Assembly (NCBI RefSeq): GCF_024158745.1 | Contig: NZ_JAMZAW010000001.1 | Location: 186,001 to 250,000, forward strand | Source of the DNA: Paenibacillus tyrphae | Lineage (GTDB): Bacteria; Bacillota; Bacilli; Paenibacillales; NBRC-103111 | Length of the DNA: 64,000 bases | Reading direction: 5' to 3' | Shown: piece by piece, positions 43,209 to 52,485 of the stretch | Position numbering within the stretch: the first letter of the stretch is position 1 | Layout of the letters: each line of letters starts with the position of its first letter | Notes under the pieces: generated by a model | What the model was told of the DNA's origin: nothing | The model's input: only the letters and a program-made list of their open reading frames with translations | The model's database searches: none | Program-made: the position numbers and the translations under genes

Positions 43209-43469
43209 TTATCTAGGTTCTACAATCAGCTTAATGGCTGTCCGGTCTTCGCCGTCGATCACAATATCGGTAAACGCTGGTATGCAGATCAAATCAACCC
43301 CGCTGGGAGCCACAAATCCTCGCGCGATGGCTACGGCCTTGATCGCTTGGTTGAGGGCCCCTGCCCCGATGGCCTGGAGCTCAGCAGCCCCGCGTTCACG
43401 CAATACTCCAGCCAACGCGCCTGCGACGGAATTTGGGTTGGATTTTGCTGACACTTTTAATACTTCCAT
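43209..43469 (-). CDS. spoVS: Stage V sporulation protein S
   Basis: 86 residues, full length, with the Alba-like SpoVS sequence (VLKVSAKSNPNSVAGALAGVLRERG, GAGALNQAIKAVAIARG, DLICIPAF). It affects septation and coat formation in B. subtilis. GAGGAGGTAC precedes the ATG. Own terminator and a candidate sigma-H promoter suggest separate control. Confidence 0.97.
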   Translation of the reverse strand: MEVLKVSAKSNPNSVAGALAGVLRERGAAELQAIGAGALNQAIKAVAIARGFVAPSGVDLICIPAFTDIVIDGEDRTAIKLIVEPR

Positions 43470-43513
43470 GAAAAGTACCTCCTCGGGAATGATGATTGCT
43501 TCCAGTACTAATC

Positions 43514-43543
43514 ATATTCTAGGAATTTGCGGTTAATTCCTTC
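43514..43543 (-). promoter_or_regulatory. Candidate sigma-H promoter of spoVS
   Basis: GAAGGAATT (43535-43543) matches the sigma-H -35 well; GAATAT (43514-43519) could be the -10, but the spacing is one to two bases longer than usual. B. subtilis spoVS is known to depend on sigma-H. Confidence 0.4.
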
Positions 43544-43588
43544 TACCCGAAGATGGTATTTTCGAAAATATTTGAATTGTCCGTCAAT

Positions 43589-44383
43589 TCAATCGAACAA
43601 GATCGTGTCTTCATCCATGCGAATCAATTGGATCTTTTTTCCGAGCCCTGTAGCCGGGTCCAACTCAATGCTGACGGCATGAAAATGCCATTTGCCTTCG
43701 TCCACGACAAAGCGTACGGGAAGCTGGGTTTTAAATTTTTGCAGCACGGCGTTTCGCTCCATCCCGAGAATACCGTCCCGCGGGCCGACCATCCCTACAT
43801 CCGTCACATAAGCCGTGCCTTGAGACAGCAGCCGTTCGTCGTTCGTCTGCACGTGCGTGTGCGTCCCGACGACGGCGGATACTTTACCGTCCAAATGCCA
43901 GCCCATCGCCAGCTTCTCCGAAGTCGCCTCGGCATGAAAATCCACAAAGACGTACTTCGTTCTCTTTTTGGCCTGCTCTACCAGCTCAGTCGCTTTCTCA
44001 AACGGACAATCGAGCGGCGGCAAAAAGGTGCGTCCCTGCAAATTGATGAGGGCCAGCTCGATGTCCTTTACTTTAATAAACGTCATCCCTTTGCCGGGCG
44101 TTCCCTGCGGGAAATTGGCCGGCCGGACCATTCGGTCTTCCTTGTCGATAAAATCGAAAATTTCCTTCTGGTCCCACGTATGATTGCCCATCGTGATCCC
44201 ATGCACGCCAAGCTCGAAGAAGTCTTTGGCGATAGCGGCCGTGATGCCCCGCCCTGCCGCCGCGTTCTCTCCGTTCGCGATAATCCAGTGCGGGTTATAT
44301 TTATTTTTGAGGGTCGGCAAGCACGTTTTCAACGCTTTTCGGCCGACCGAACCGACAATATCTCCAATGAACAGTATTTTCAT
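43589..44383 (-). CDS. ymdB: YmdB-family metallophosphoesterase
   Basis: 264 residues. Metal ligands in FIGDIVGSVGRKAL, ANGENAAAGRGIT, MGNHTWDQKEIF and GTHTHVQTNDER match YmdB, a cyclic-nucleotide phosphodiesterase that influences biofilm formation and the RNase Y regulon in B. subtilis. Directly downstream of rny, as in Bacillus. Confidence 0.95.
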   Translation of the reverse strand: MKILFIGDIVGSVGRKALKTCLPTLKNKYNPHWIIANGENAAAGRGITAAIAKDFFELGVHGITMGNHTWDQKEIFDFIDKEDRMVRPANFPQGTPGKGMTFIKVKDIELALINLQGRTFLPPLDCPFEKATELVEQAKKRTKYVFVDFHAEATSEKLAMGWHLDGKVSAVVGTHTHVQTNDERLLSQGTAYVTDVGMVGPRDGILGMERNAVLQKFKTQLPVRFVVDEGKWHFHAVSIELDPATGLGKKIQLIRMDEDTILFD

Positions 44384-44436
44384 CGGACTCTCCCCCTACC
44401 TCACTTTAAATTTACTGCAACTTTCCGCTGAATTAG

Positions 44437-44468
44437 AGAGGGAAGTGGCAAAATCGCCACTTCCCTCT
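44437..44468 (-). terminator. Terminator-like hairpin after rny
   Basis: A perfect 13-bp stem (AGAGGGAAGTGGC and its inverse) with a six-base loop, but no T-run. It may limit read-through into ymdB or stabilise the 3' end. Confidence 0.55.
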
Positions 44469-44481
44469 GTAGTGTATGCAA

Positions 44482-46026
44482 TTATTTGGCGTATTCTACA
44501 GCGCGCGTTTCCCGAATGACCGTGACCTTGATGTGACCCGGATAATCGAGCTCGCTTTCGATTTTCTTCGTAATGTCTCTTGCCAGTCGGAATGCCTCGG
44601 TATCGTCCACCTTTTCAGGTTGAACCATTACGCGCACTTCGCGTCCGGCTTGGATCGCATACGATTTCTCGACGCCTTCGAACGATTCGGAGATCTCTTC
44701 GAGCTTCTCGAGCCTTTTGATGTACGTTTCGAGCGTTTCACGGCGCGCGCCCGGTCTTGCTGCAGACAGCGCATCAGCTGCGCCGACCAGCATAGCGATG
44801 ACCGAAGTCGCTTCACAGTCGCCGTGATGCGAGGCGATACTGTTAATGACCACCGGATGCTCCTTGTACTTCTTGGCGATCTCAACGCCAATCTCGACGT
44901 GAGAGCCTTCCACTTCGTGATCCAATGCTTTCCCGATGTCATGAAGGAGACCGGCACGTTTCGCCAATGTCACGTCTTCTCCGAGTTCTCCTGCCATCAG
45001 TCCGGCGAGGTAAGCCACTTCCATGGAATGCTTGAGCACGTTTTGACCGTAGCTTGTACGGAATTTGAGTCGGCCCAAAATTTTGATCAAGTCGGGGTGA
45101 AGTCCGTGTACGCCGGTTTCGAACGTTGCTTGCTCCCCGTATTCGCGGATCCGCTCGTCGACTTCCTTGCGGGACTTCTCGACCATTTCTTCAATGCGGG
45201 CCGGATGGATTCGTCCGTCCGCTACAAGCTTCTCAAGGGAAGTTCGGGCGATTTCCCGACGAATCGGGTCAAACCCGGACAGAATGACGGCTTCCGGCGT
45301 GTCGTCGATGATCAAATCGATACCGGTGAGCGTCTCCAGCGCCCGGATATTGCGGCCTTCGCGGCCGATGATCCGGCCTTTCATCTCTTCATTCGGAAGC
45401 GCTACGACCGATACGGTCGTTTCGGCCACATGGTCGGCCGCACAGCGTTGAATAGCGAGAGTGATGATTTCTCTGGCCTTTTTGTCGCCTTCTTCTTTGG
45501 CTTGCTGTTCGATTTCCTTGATCAATTGAGCGGTTTCATGGCGAACTTCCTGCTCTACGTTGGTCAAAATGATTTGTTTGGCATCGTCCATCGTCAACGC
45601 AGAAATTCGCTCCAGCTCGGCAACTTGATCTTTATAAATCTGATCAATTTGCGTTTGGGTTTCTTCGATTCGTTTCTCCTTGTTGGCGACCTGCTCCTCT
45701 TTTTTCTCAAGAGATTCTAATTTTTTATCCAGCGATTCCTCTTTTTGCAACAATCGTCTCTCTTGTCGTTGAGTTTCATTTCGACGGTCACGAATGTCTT
45801 TTTCAGCTTCGGTTCTGAGCTTGTGAATCTCGTCTTTCGCCTCCAGAACCGCTTCTTTCTTCAGTGCTTCTGCCTCTTTACGGGCATTTTCCTTGATCTG
45901 CTCGGCAGCATGTTCAGCACTGGAAATCTTCGCCTCTGCAAGGGACTTGCGGATAAAATAACCGATCCCGAAGCATAGAGCACCAACAACGAGAACGACT
46001 ATGATCCAGATGACTGTCATAGGCAT
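44482..46026 (-). CDS. rny: Ribonuclease Y
   Basis: About 514 residues: an N-terminal membrane helix ([20 protein letters not shown]), a long coiled coil (about 25-190), KH domain ([16 protein letters not shown]) and HD domain ([27 protein letters not shown]). It initiates mRNA decay from the membrane. I chose the ATG at 46026 because GAGGAGGTG lies six bases upstream; longer in-frame GTG at 46035 overlaps that site. Confidence 0.96.
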   Translation of the reverse strand: MPMTVIWIIVVLVVGALCFGIGYFIRKSLAEAKISSAEHAAEQIKENARKEAEALKKEAVLEAKDEIHKLRTEAEKDIRDRRNETQRQERRLLQKEESLDKKLESLEKKEEQVANKEKRIEETQTQIDQIYKDQVAELERISALTMDDAKQIILTNVEQEVRHETAQLIKEIEQQAKEEGDKKAREIITLAIQRCAADHVAETTVSVVALPNEEMKGRIIGREGRNIRALETLTGIDLIIDDTPEAVILSGFDPIRREIARTSLEKLVADGRIHPARIEEMVEKSRKEVDERIREYGEQATFETGVHGLHPDLIKILGRLKFRTSYGQNVLKHSMEVAYLAGLMAGELGEDVTLAKRAGLLHDIGKALDHEVEGSHVEIGVEIAKKYKEHPVVINSIASHHGDCEATSVIAMLVGAADALSAARPGARRETLETYIKRLEKLEEISESFEGVEKSYAIQAGREVRVMVQPEKVDDTEAFRLARDITKKIESELDYPGHIKVTVIRETRAVEYAK

Positions 46027-46189
46027 CCAGTTCACCTCCTCGTTGTTTCTCCAAGGGGTAAGCTTGGGATAATCAGGTTGTTTAATCCATTCTACAAGCG
46101 CTAGTAAAAAGTAAAAATTGGCGATTTTACTTTGTTCGAATCTCCCTCGGGCTGTTCAGGAAGATTCTGTGTATCGCATTTACATGATT

Positions 46190-46219
46190 ATTTTATCTTT
46201 TGACAAAGAAGCTTGTCAA
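46190..46219 (-). promoter_or_regulatory. Sigma-A-type promoter of rny
   Basis: TTGACA (46214-46219) and TAAAAT (46190-46195) with 18-bp spacing, giving a 5' leader of about 160 nt. Confidence 0.6.
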
Positions 46220-46279
46220 GGTGTTCGGTCCGAATGAATCGATATTCCGCCCGTCGCATGATTACGTTTTCCATATTTG

Positions 46280-46987
46280 CTAAAATTGCTCTTCCTCCGG
46301 GAACATCTCTTCGTCCCAATCCCCCTCCGGTCCTTTTCGAGGCAAACGCGCCAGCACTTTGCTAACGACCGTTCCCGGATAGCCCCGACGCTGCAAGAAA
46401 CCGGCAATTTTCCGCCTTGCCTTCACCGGATCTTTCTCCAACTCCGAACGATACCGTTTCGAGGCAAGACTGTATGCCATCGCAAATTCAGTTTCTTCGT
46501 CCACCTGCTCCATCGCCGCTTGAATATGATCTTTTCGAATTCCTTTTTGCTGCAGCTCCTGCTTGATCCAATGCCGCCCTTTTTTTTGCGATTCGAGGCG
46601 CTGTTTGGCGAGCTGTTCGGCAAATTGCTCGTCGTTCAAGTAGCCTTCCTTCGCCAGACGCTCAACCGTCGATGCCGTGATTTCCGGCGTGTACCCTTTT
46701 TGCTTTAGCCGGGCCTTCATTTCATGTTCGGAGCGGAGCCGGCTGGACAGCAGACGGATCGCATCCAAATAAGCTTTATGCGCTTCGTCCTCGGCCAATA
46801 TCTGCTCAAGTTGCGCCGCTTCGACGGCTTCGCCTTTGAGCAGCCTGTGCTTGATCATCAAGTCCTCATGGACCGAGAACGCAAAGGTCTCGTCGATATA
46901 AATGTTATAACGGTGCGGCCCCCTGCGCTGCCGTTCCACCTTCGTAATCAGCCCTGATTGAAGCTGCGGCCTTTCCTGCTCGGTCAT
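46280..46987 (-). CDS. recX: Regulatory protein RecX
   Basis: 235 residues of three-helix repeats typical of RecX (YLDAIRLLSSRLRSEHEMKARLKQKGY, GYLNDEQFAEQLAKQRLESQKKGRHWIKQEL). It modulates RecA filaments. It follows recA after a terminator, so its expression probably depends on partial read-through. Acidic C-terminus (DWDEEMFPEEEQF). Confidence 0.93.
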   Translation of the reverse strand: MTEQERPQLQSGLITKVERQRRGPHRYNIYIDETFAFSVHEDLMIKHRLLKGEAVEAAQLEQILAEDEAHKAYLDAIRLLSSRLRSEHEMKARLKQKGYTPEITASTVERLAKEGYLNDEQFAEQLAKQRLESQKKGRHWIKQELQQKGIRKDHIQAAMEQVDEETEFAMAYSLASKRYRSELEKDPVKARRKIAGFLQRRGYPGTVVSKVLARLPRKGPEGDWDEEMFPEEEQF

Positions 46988-47012
46988 GAATCCAAGTACC
47001 TCCCTTGAAAAT

Positions 47013-47046
47013 GGCAAAGGCACCTTTAATCTGGATTAAAGGTGCC
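47013..47046 (-). terminator. Terminator between recA and recX
   Basis: GGCACCTTTAAT pairs perfectly with ATTAAAGGTGCC around a CCAG loop, followed by TTTGCC. It would lower recX expression relative to recA. Confidence 0.75.
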
Positions 47047-47053
47047 GGAACGT

Positions 47054-48109
47054 TTATTCTTGCTCTTCAAACAGCGCCAATTCTTCGTCTTCTTCGTCGT
47101 CATCCGTATTCGGCCCTACTACCGGAATCAGGTTGCTATTCTCGCGAATTTTCTTCTCGATGACATCCGCAATATGCGAGTTTTCCTTAAGGAACTGCTT
47201 CGCATTTTCACGTCCTTGGCCGAGACGGTCGTTATTGTAAGAATACCATGCGCCGCTCTTCTGGATGACATCCATCTCGGTGGCGATATCGACGATACTG
47301 CCTTCCCTGGAAATGCCTTCGCCGTACATAATATCGATATCCGCTTGCTTGAACGGAGGCGCTACTTTGTTCTTAACGACTTTGATCCGGGTCCGGTTAC
47401 CGACCATATCATTGCCTTGCTTAATCGTCTCTACGCGGCGTACGTCAAGCCTGACGGACGAATAAAACTTGAGCGCGCGGCCCCCTGGAGTCGTTTCCGG
47501 GTTGCCGAACATAACGCCGACCTTCTCGCGCAATTGGTTGATAAAGATAGCGATCGTTTTTGACTTGTTGATTGCCCCGGACAGCTTCCGCAGCGCCTGC
47601 GACATAAGGCGGGCTTGCAAGCCGACGTGGGAGTCCCCCATCTCGCCTTCGATTTCGGCCTTCGGTACGAGAGCCGCAACCGAGTCGATGACAATGATGT
47701 CGACCGCGCCGCTGCGTACCAGCGCTTCCGCAATTTCCAGCGCCTGCTCGCCCGTATCGGGCTGGGAGAGAAGCAACTCGTCGATGTTGATGCCAAGCTT
47801 GCTCGCATACAACGGGTCCAGCGCGTGCTCCGCATCGATGAACGCCGCGGTGCCGCCGATTTTCTGAACTTCGGCGATGGCGTGAAGCGCTACCGTCGTT
47901 TTACCGGACGATTCCGGTCCGTACACCTCTATAATTCTACCTCGCGGAAATCCGCCGATACCCAGGGCAATATCCAAGGCCAGCGATCCGCTCGGGATCG
48001 TCTCTACCTGCATGTGGGTCGATTCGCCCAATTTCATGATCGAACCTTTCCCGAATTGCTTTTCAATTTGACGAAGGGCATTTTCCAAGGCTGCGCGCCG
48101 ATCTGACAA
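47054..48109 (-). CDS. recA: Recombinase RecA
   Basis: 351 residues. Walker [10 protein letters not shown], Walker B region [11 protein letters not shown] and loop motifs [13 protein letters not shown] are intact; the C-terminus is acidic ([18 protein letters not shown]), as usual. I chose the TTG at 48109 ([13 protein letters not shown]) behind AAAGGA; the GTG at 48118 abuts that site. Promoter and LexA-like box lie upstream. Confidence 0.97.
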   Translation of the reverse strand: MSDRRAALENALRQIEKQFGKGSIMKLGESTHMQVETIPSGSLALDIALGIGGFPRGRIIEVYGPESSGKTTVALHAIAEVQKIGGTAAFIDAEHALDPLYASKLGINIDELLLSQPDTGEQALEIAEALVRSGAVDIIVIDSVAALVPKAEIEGEMGDSHVGLQARLMSQALRKLSGAINKSKTIAIFINQLREKVGVMFGNPETTPGGRALKFYSSVRLDVRRVETIKQGNDMVGNRTRIKVVKNKVAPPFKQADIDIMYGEGISREGSIVDIATEMDVIQKSGAWYSYNNDRLGQGRENAKQFLKENSHIADVIEKKIRENSNLIPVVGPNTDDDEEDEELALFEEQE

Positions 48110-48145
48110 AAGAATCACGTCCTTTTTGATTTATCTGCTGATACC

Positions 48146-48197
48146 ATATTACCGTGTTTTAAATCGGCTGACAAGCATTTTTCCGAACATACATTCG
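48146..48197 (-). promoter_or_regulatory. recA promoter with LexA (SOS) box
   Basis: TTGTCA (48169-48174) and TAATAT (48146-48151) are 17 bp apart. CGAATGTATGTTCG at 48184-48197 differs by one base from the Gram-positive LexA/DinR consensus CGAACRNRYGTTCG and lies ten bases upstream of the -35. Confidence 0.75.
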
Positions 48198-48204
48198 CTT
48201 GCTT

Positions 48205-48250
48205 GGCAAAAGAAAAACCGTAACACGTTTGGTTCAAAATGTTACGGTTC
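48205..48250 (-). terminator. Terminator of cinA
   Basis: AACCGTAACA pairs with TGTTACGGTT (48216-48249), followed on the minus strand by TTTCTTTT. Confidence 0.75.
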
Positions 48251-48293
48251 TTCCGCTAACATCTATTATACTTTATTCTGGGTATTCTGGCAA

Positions 48294-49541
48294 CTATGAT
48301 TTTATCGTTTTCCACAAATGATAGAGTGCGCTTTTCGCTGCCCGCAGCTTGATCGTTTCGCGGTTGCCGGACAGCTGGAGCTTGACGGCAAAGACTTGAC
48401 CGCTCCGGTGCGCGAGACCTACGTAGACCAAGCCGACCGGCTTGTCTTCCGTCTCGCCCGGCCCTGCGACGCCGGTAACCGATACGGCAACGTCCGCTTC
48501 CAGCAAACGAAGCGTATTGCGCGCAAGCTCCGCCGCGGTCTCCTCACTGACGGCACCCGGCGCGTCCGGTCCTTCCAACAGCTCCATCGGCACGCCAAGC
48601 AGCTTATGCTTTAATGCCGAGGAGTAGCAAATGACGCCGCCCAAAAATGATTGCGAGCTCCCCGGAACGGCTGTCAGCAGATCGCTGAGCAGGCCCCCCG
48701 TGCAGCTCTCGGCTACGGCCAGCTTTTGCCCGCTCTCCGCAAGCATATGCAGCACCTGCTGCTCCAGGGTAAGGTCCTCCGCCGCGTAAATATGCTCGTC
48801 CAGCCGGCCCCGGATTTCCGCTTCCAGCGGACGCAGTCTGGTCATCGCCTCGTCAGGCGAAGAAGCGCGCGTCGTAAGCCGGATCGCCACCTCGCCCTCC
48901 TTGGCATACGGGGCGATGGTCGGGTCCGTCTGGGCTTCGATTAAATCGATCAGGGCATGCTCCAGTGCCGACTCTCCGATCCCCGCGAACTTCAGCATGA
49001 CCGAGTAAAGCGGCTGCACGTGATCCATCTTGGACTCAATCCAAGGCTTGGCATACCCGTCGAACATCGGCTTCATTTCTTTGGGCGGGCCGGGCAGCAA
49101 AATGTAATGTGTACCCTCGTGCGTCACCGCAACGCCTACCGCAAGCCCCGTATCGTTCGGCAGCGGATCGCTTTGCTCCAGCATCAGCGCCTGCCGCGCA
49201 TTGCTTTCCACCATCGGGATGCCCCGCCGCTGGAACATCTCGGTCATCTTATTCATTGAAGGCTCATGAATGACAAGCTTTTGCCCGAGCACCTCGCCCA
49301 GCATGTCCTTTGTCAAATCGTCCTGCGTCGGTCCGAGTCCGCCCGTGCAAATAATGAGATCCGCACGGCCCTTGGCGAGATGCAGCGACTCTTTGATCCG
49401 CGAGACGTTGTCGCCGACGACCGTCTGGAAATAAACGCCCACGCCGATATCCGCAAGGCCTTTGGCTAAGTACTGCGCATTCGTATTTACGATTTGTCCC
49501 ATCAGCAGCTCGGTGCCGACGGCTATGATCTCAGCTCTCAC
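48294..49541 (-). CDS. cinA: CinA-like protein (competence/damage-inducible)
   Basis: 415 residues: an N-terminal MoCF/MoaB-like domain (GTELLMGQIVNTNAQYL, TGGLGPTQDDLTKDML) and a C-terminal nicotinamide-mononucleotide deamidase-like domain (VAESCTGGLLSDLLT, SVTGVAGPGETEDKPVG). Known roles include pyridine-nucleotide recycling and competence. GTG start behind GGAGGCG. Gene order pgsA-cinA-recA matches Bacillus. Confidence 0.95.
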   Translation of the reverse strand: MRAEIIAVGTELLMGQIVNTNAQYLAKGLADIGVGVYFQTVVGDNVSRIKESLHLAKGRADLIICTGGLGPTQDDLTKDMLGEVLGQKLVIHEPSMNKMTEMFQRRGIPMVESNARQALMLEQSDPLPNDTGLAVGVAVTHEGTHYILLPGPPKEMKPMFDGYAKPWIESKMDHVQPLYSVMLKFAGIGESALEHALIDLIEAQTDPTIAPYAKEGEVAIRLTTRASSPDEAMTRLRPLEAEIRGRLDEHIYAAEDLTLEQQVLHMLAESGQKLAVAESCTGGLLSDLLTAVPGSSQSFLGGVICYSSALKHKLLGVPMELLEGPDAPGAVSEETAAELARNTLRLLEADVAVSVTGVAGPGETEDKPVGLVYVGLAHRSGQVFAVKLQLSGNRETIKLRAAKSALYHLWKTIKS

Positions 49542-49579
49542 GGTACGCCTCCAAACAGCACAAAAACAATAGGCTTTCC

Positions 49580-50167
49580 CTACTGTTTTTGATCGCTAAA
49601 ATTAATGACATGCTTGTTTTTGATAAAATAGTCGAAGCCCGAATAAATCGTAATGATAGCGGCAATCCAACTGGCCACGATATCAAAGCGGAAGTTGATG
49701 AACGCAAACGGAAAATTGTTGATAAGCAGTGCGATAATGGCCGTAATCTGCGCCGCCGTCTTCCATTTCCCCCATTTGCTGGCCGCTATGACGGACCCTT
49801 CGAGCAAAGCGATTTGCCGCAAGCCGGTGACGGCGAACTCGCGGCTGATGATCACAATGACGATCCAAGCGTCAACCTTGTTCATTTCAACGAGCGAGAT
49901 CAATACGGCAGACACCAAAAGCTTGTCGGCCAGCGGATCGAGAAGCTTGCCCAAATTGGTGACAAGCTTCCGTTTTCTGGCGATATATCCGTCCAAACTG
50001 TCGGTGCTGGCGGCTATGATAAAGATCAGCGCCGCGATAATCTGGTTGTACGTAATGCTGAACTGCTCGATGCGAATGTGCGGAAACTTAACGTTGACGA
50101 GCAGAAATAACATGATGATCGGAACCAGAAATATTCTCACCAGAGTGATCCGGTTGGCCAGATTCAT
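49580..50167 (-). CDS. pgsA: CDP-diacylglycerol-glycerol-3-phosphate 3-phosphatidyltransferase
   Basis: 195 residues with several membrane helices and the CDP-alcohol phosphotransferase motif D-x2-DG-x2-AR...G-x3-D-x3-D seen as DSLDGYIARKRK, then GKLLDPLADK. It commits CDP-DAG to phosphatidylglycerol. It overlaps the rimO stop as ATGA (50164-50167). Confidence 0.96.
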   Translation of the reverse strand: MNLANRITLVRIFLVPIIMLFLLVNVKFPHIRIEQFSITYNQIIAALIFIIAASTDSLDGYIARKRKLVTNLGKLLDPLADKLLVSAVLISLVEMNKVDAWIVIVIISREFAVTGLRQIALLEGSVIAASKWGKWKTAAQITAIIALLINNFPFAFINFRFDIVASWIAAIITIYSGFDYFIKNKHVINFSDQKQ

Positions 50168-51492
50168 GCCACGACCTCCCCGGACAAGTCAAACTCGAAG
50201 GAGTGGGTAATGCGAACCTTGGCAATTTCGCCGATTTTGAGCTCCCCGCCGCCGACAAACACTTCCCCGTCGATCTCGGGAGCATCGTACTGCGAACGGC
50301 CGACGTAGACGTCGTTGCGCCCGTCGTATTTTTCGATCAACACGTCGATCACTTGACCGATCCGCTCGCCGTTGCGCTCGTTTGCAATTTCGCGCTGCAG
50401 CTCCATGAGCACGTTCGAGCGGTATTCTTTGACATCGTCCGGCACTTGGTCCGGCAGACGGGAAGCCGGCGTATCTTCCTCCTTGGAATAAGTGAACACG
50501 CCTAGACGGTCGAATTTCACTTCGCTGATAAACGATTTCAGATTCTCGAAATCTTCTTCCGTTTCTCCTGGGAAACCGACAATAAGCGACGTGCGAAGCG
50601 ATACACCCGGAATGCGGTCACGGATTTTGCGGATCAGTTCCCGTGCGTCCCGCTGACGTCCCGGACGCCGCATCCGCTTCAAGATGCTGTCTTCACTATG
50701 CTGCAAAGGCATATCGACGTATTTGCACACTTTAGGGTTGTTCGCGATGACGTCGATCAGCTCGTCCGTAAAGAAGCCGGGATACGCGTAATGCAGCCGC
50801 ACCCATTCGATGCCCGGCACGGCGCTTACCCGGTTCATCAGCTCCGGCAGCATGAACGTATCGTACAGATCTGTCCCGTAGTTGGTCGAATCCTGCGCGA
50901 TCAGGCTGATCTCCCGGACACCCTGCGATGCCAACTGGGCCACTTCGTCAAGAATCGATTCAACGGAACGGCTGCGGAACTTGCCCCGCATGATCGGAAT
51001 GCTGCAGAACGTACAGGCGTTGTCGCAGCCCTCCGCAATTTTCACATAAGCCGTATAGCGCGGAGTCGCCATTCGTCTCGGCAGCTTTTGCTCGTAGTTG
51101 AACACCGGATTGCCGACCATTACAGGCTTGCGGCCGACCAGCGCCTGGTCGATAATGTCGTTGATATTATGGAAATCTCCGGTGCCGACGATTCCGTCGA
51201 TCTCCGGCATCTCCTTCATCAACTCTTCCTTATAGCGCTGGGTCAGACAGCCCGATACGATCAGCGCCTTGAGACTGGCCGTCTGCTTCAGCTCCGCCAA
51301 ATCGAGAATCGTATTGACCGATTCCTCTTTGGCCGCGTCGATAAAGCCGCATGTATTTACAATAATGATGGTCGCTTCTTCTTTATCGTTCACCAGGGAA
51401 TACCCGCGCTCATGCACAAGCCCGGACATGATCTCCGAATCGACCAGGTTCTTCTCACATCCTAAGGTAACCACTTTCACTTTCTCTGTCAT
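50164..51492 (-). CDS. rimO: Ribosomal protein S12 methylthiotransferase
   Basis: 442 residues. UPF0004 Cys residues (TLGCEKNLVDSE, VNTCGFIDAAKEES, SGCLTQRY), radical-SAM motif CDNACTFCSIP and a C-terminal TRAM domain. It methylthiolates Asp of S12 and is paralogous to MiaB at 36.9-38.4 kb. GGAGGATTC precedes the ATG. Confidence 0.95.
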   Translation of the reverse strand: MTEKVKVVTLGCEKNLVDSEIMSGLVHERGYSLVNDKEEATIIIVNTCGFIDAAKEESVNTILDLAELKQTASLKALIVSGCLTQRYKEELMKEMPEIDGIVGTGDFHNINDIIDQALVGRKPVMVGNPVFNYEQKLPRRMATPRYTAYVKIAEGCDNACTFCSIPIMRGKFRSRSVESILDEVAQLASQGVREISLIAQDSTNYGTDLYDTFMLPELMNRVSAVPGIEWVRLHYAYPGFFTDELIDVIANNPKVCKYVDMPLQHSEDSILKRMRRPGRQRDARELIRKIRDRIPGVSLRTSLIVGFPGETEEDFENLKSFISEVKFDRLGVFTYSKEEDTPASRLPDQVPDDVKEYRSNVLMELQREIANERNGERIGQVIDVLIEKYDGRNDVYVGRSQYDAPEIDGEVFVGGGELKIGEIAKVRITHSFEFDLSGEVVA

Positions 51493-51635
51493 GTCTAGAA
51501 TCCTCCACCATGGTTAGTACCTTTTACTACTAAACGGTTTGGTTCAAGTATAATATACCGTGTGAAAAGGTGTCAAAAGCAGCAAAAATACCTTACGGAC
51601 CCGTTTCCGTAAGGCAGCCGAACCGTTCTTTGGCC

Positions 51636-52127
51636 TTACCTGAAATTGATAAACTGAAGATCGAGCGAAAGATCCGCCTTCCGGAGCAGCGCCATCACCT
51701 GCTGCAGGTCGTCTTTGCTTTTTCCGGTTACCCGAATTTGGTCCCCTTGAATCTGGCTTTTCACCTTCAGTTTGGAATCGCGGATCAGCACGTTGATTTT
51801 TTTGGCGTTGTCTTGATCGATCCCCTGCTTGACTTTAATCCGTTGACGCACCGTACTGCCTGCGGCGGGCTCGACCTTGCCGTAATCCAAATTTTTAAGC
51901 GATATGCCGCGCTTCGCCATCTTGGACTGCAAAATGTCCAATACGTTTTGAAGCTTGAAATCGTCGTCGGAGATGACCATCAGCTCTTCTTTCTCCAACG
52001 AGATGCTGCTCTTGCTTCCTTTGAAATCAAAGCGTGTCGCGATCTCCTTTTCCGCCTGGTTTATGGCGTTGTTCATCTCCTGAAGATCCAGCTTCGATAC
52101 GATATCAAACGAGTTTTCACTGCTCAC
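51636..52127 (-). CDS. YajQ-family nucleotide-binding protein
   Basis: 163 residues. Starts [28 protein letters not shown] and continues with [10 protein letters not shown], the YajQ pattern with two ferredoxin-like folds. Some proteobacterial YajQ proteins bind c-di-GMP; whether this one does is untested, though a c-di-GMP riboswitch lies in the same window. GTG at 52127 with GGGGAG eight bases upstream. Confidence 0.9.
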   Translation of the reverse strand: MSSENSFDIVSKLDLQEMNNAINQAEKEIATRFDFKGSKSSISLEKEELMVISDDDFKLQNVLDILQSKMAKRGISLKNLDYGKVEPAAGSTVRQRIKVKQGIDQDNAKKINVLIRDSKLKVKSQIQGDQIRVTGKSKDDLQQVMALLRKADLSLDLQFINFR

Positions 52128-52173
52128 AAAATCCGCTCCCCTTTCATATCTAAATTCCACGCCCTCTATTGTA

Positions 52174-52212
52174 ACAAAAAAGACACCCTCAGCACAAAGC
52201 TTTCGCGTGTCT
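52174..52212 (-). terminator. Terminator upstream of the YajQ gene
   Basis: AAGACAC pairs with GTGTCTT (minus strand) and is followed by TTTTTG. It ends the transcript of the broken small membrane gene. Confidence 0.6.
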
Positions 52213-52243
52213 TGAAGCCGTATTGTTCGAATGCGCCGAAAAC

Positions 52244-52421
52244 TTAAGCGTTGTCGCTATCGGCCTTTCGGCAAAACATGTCAAGAAGACCCAACAGGAT
52301 GTGGGCCAAACCGAAACCAAAAAATGCCGTAGCCCCAAGCATCCGGCGTCAAATACAAGCCGAGCATGCTGAACAGGACGCCAAGCCCGGCAACCATCCA
52401 ATTGGCAGTTATGTGGCACAT
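52244..52421 (-). pseudogene. Frameshifted small membrane protein
   Basis: From an ATG at 52421 the reading is WMVAGLGVLFSMLGLYL then PDAWGYGIF; it then shifts out of frame at a run of six A on the plus strand (52319-52324). With one base fewer it continues GFGLAHILLGLLDMF to RKADSDNA and a stop at 52244. The joined product of about 58 residues with two helices looks like a complete conserved small membrane protein. It is either a mutation or a homopolymer sequencing error. Confidence 0.6.
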
Positions 52422-52485
52422 CCTTCAGGCAAAAGTTAACAGATGTATACGATGTCCAGTATTTCCGTTTTGCCGGCGGTTTATG

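Noticed and set aside
52189..52419. 76-codon Cys/Trp-rich frame on the minus strand between yajQ and rodZ
   Set aside because: The hydrophobic, protein-like reading is in a neighbouring frame interrupted by the homopolymer shift, so this frame is a shadow of the broken gene.
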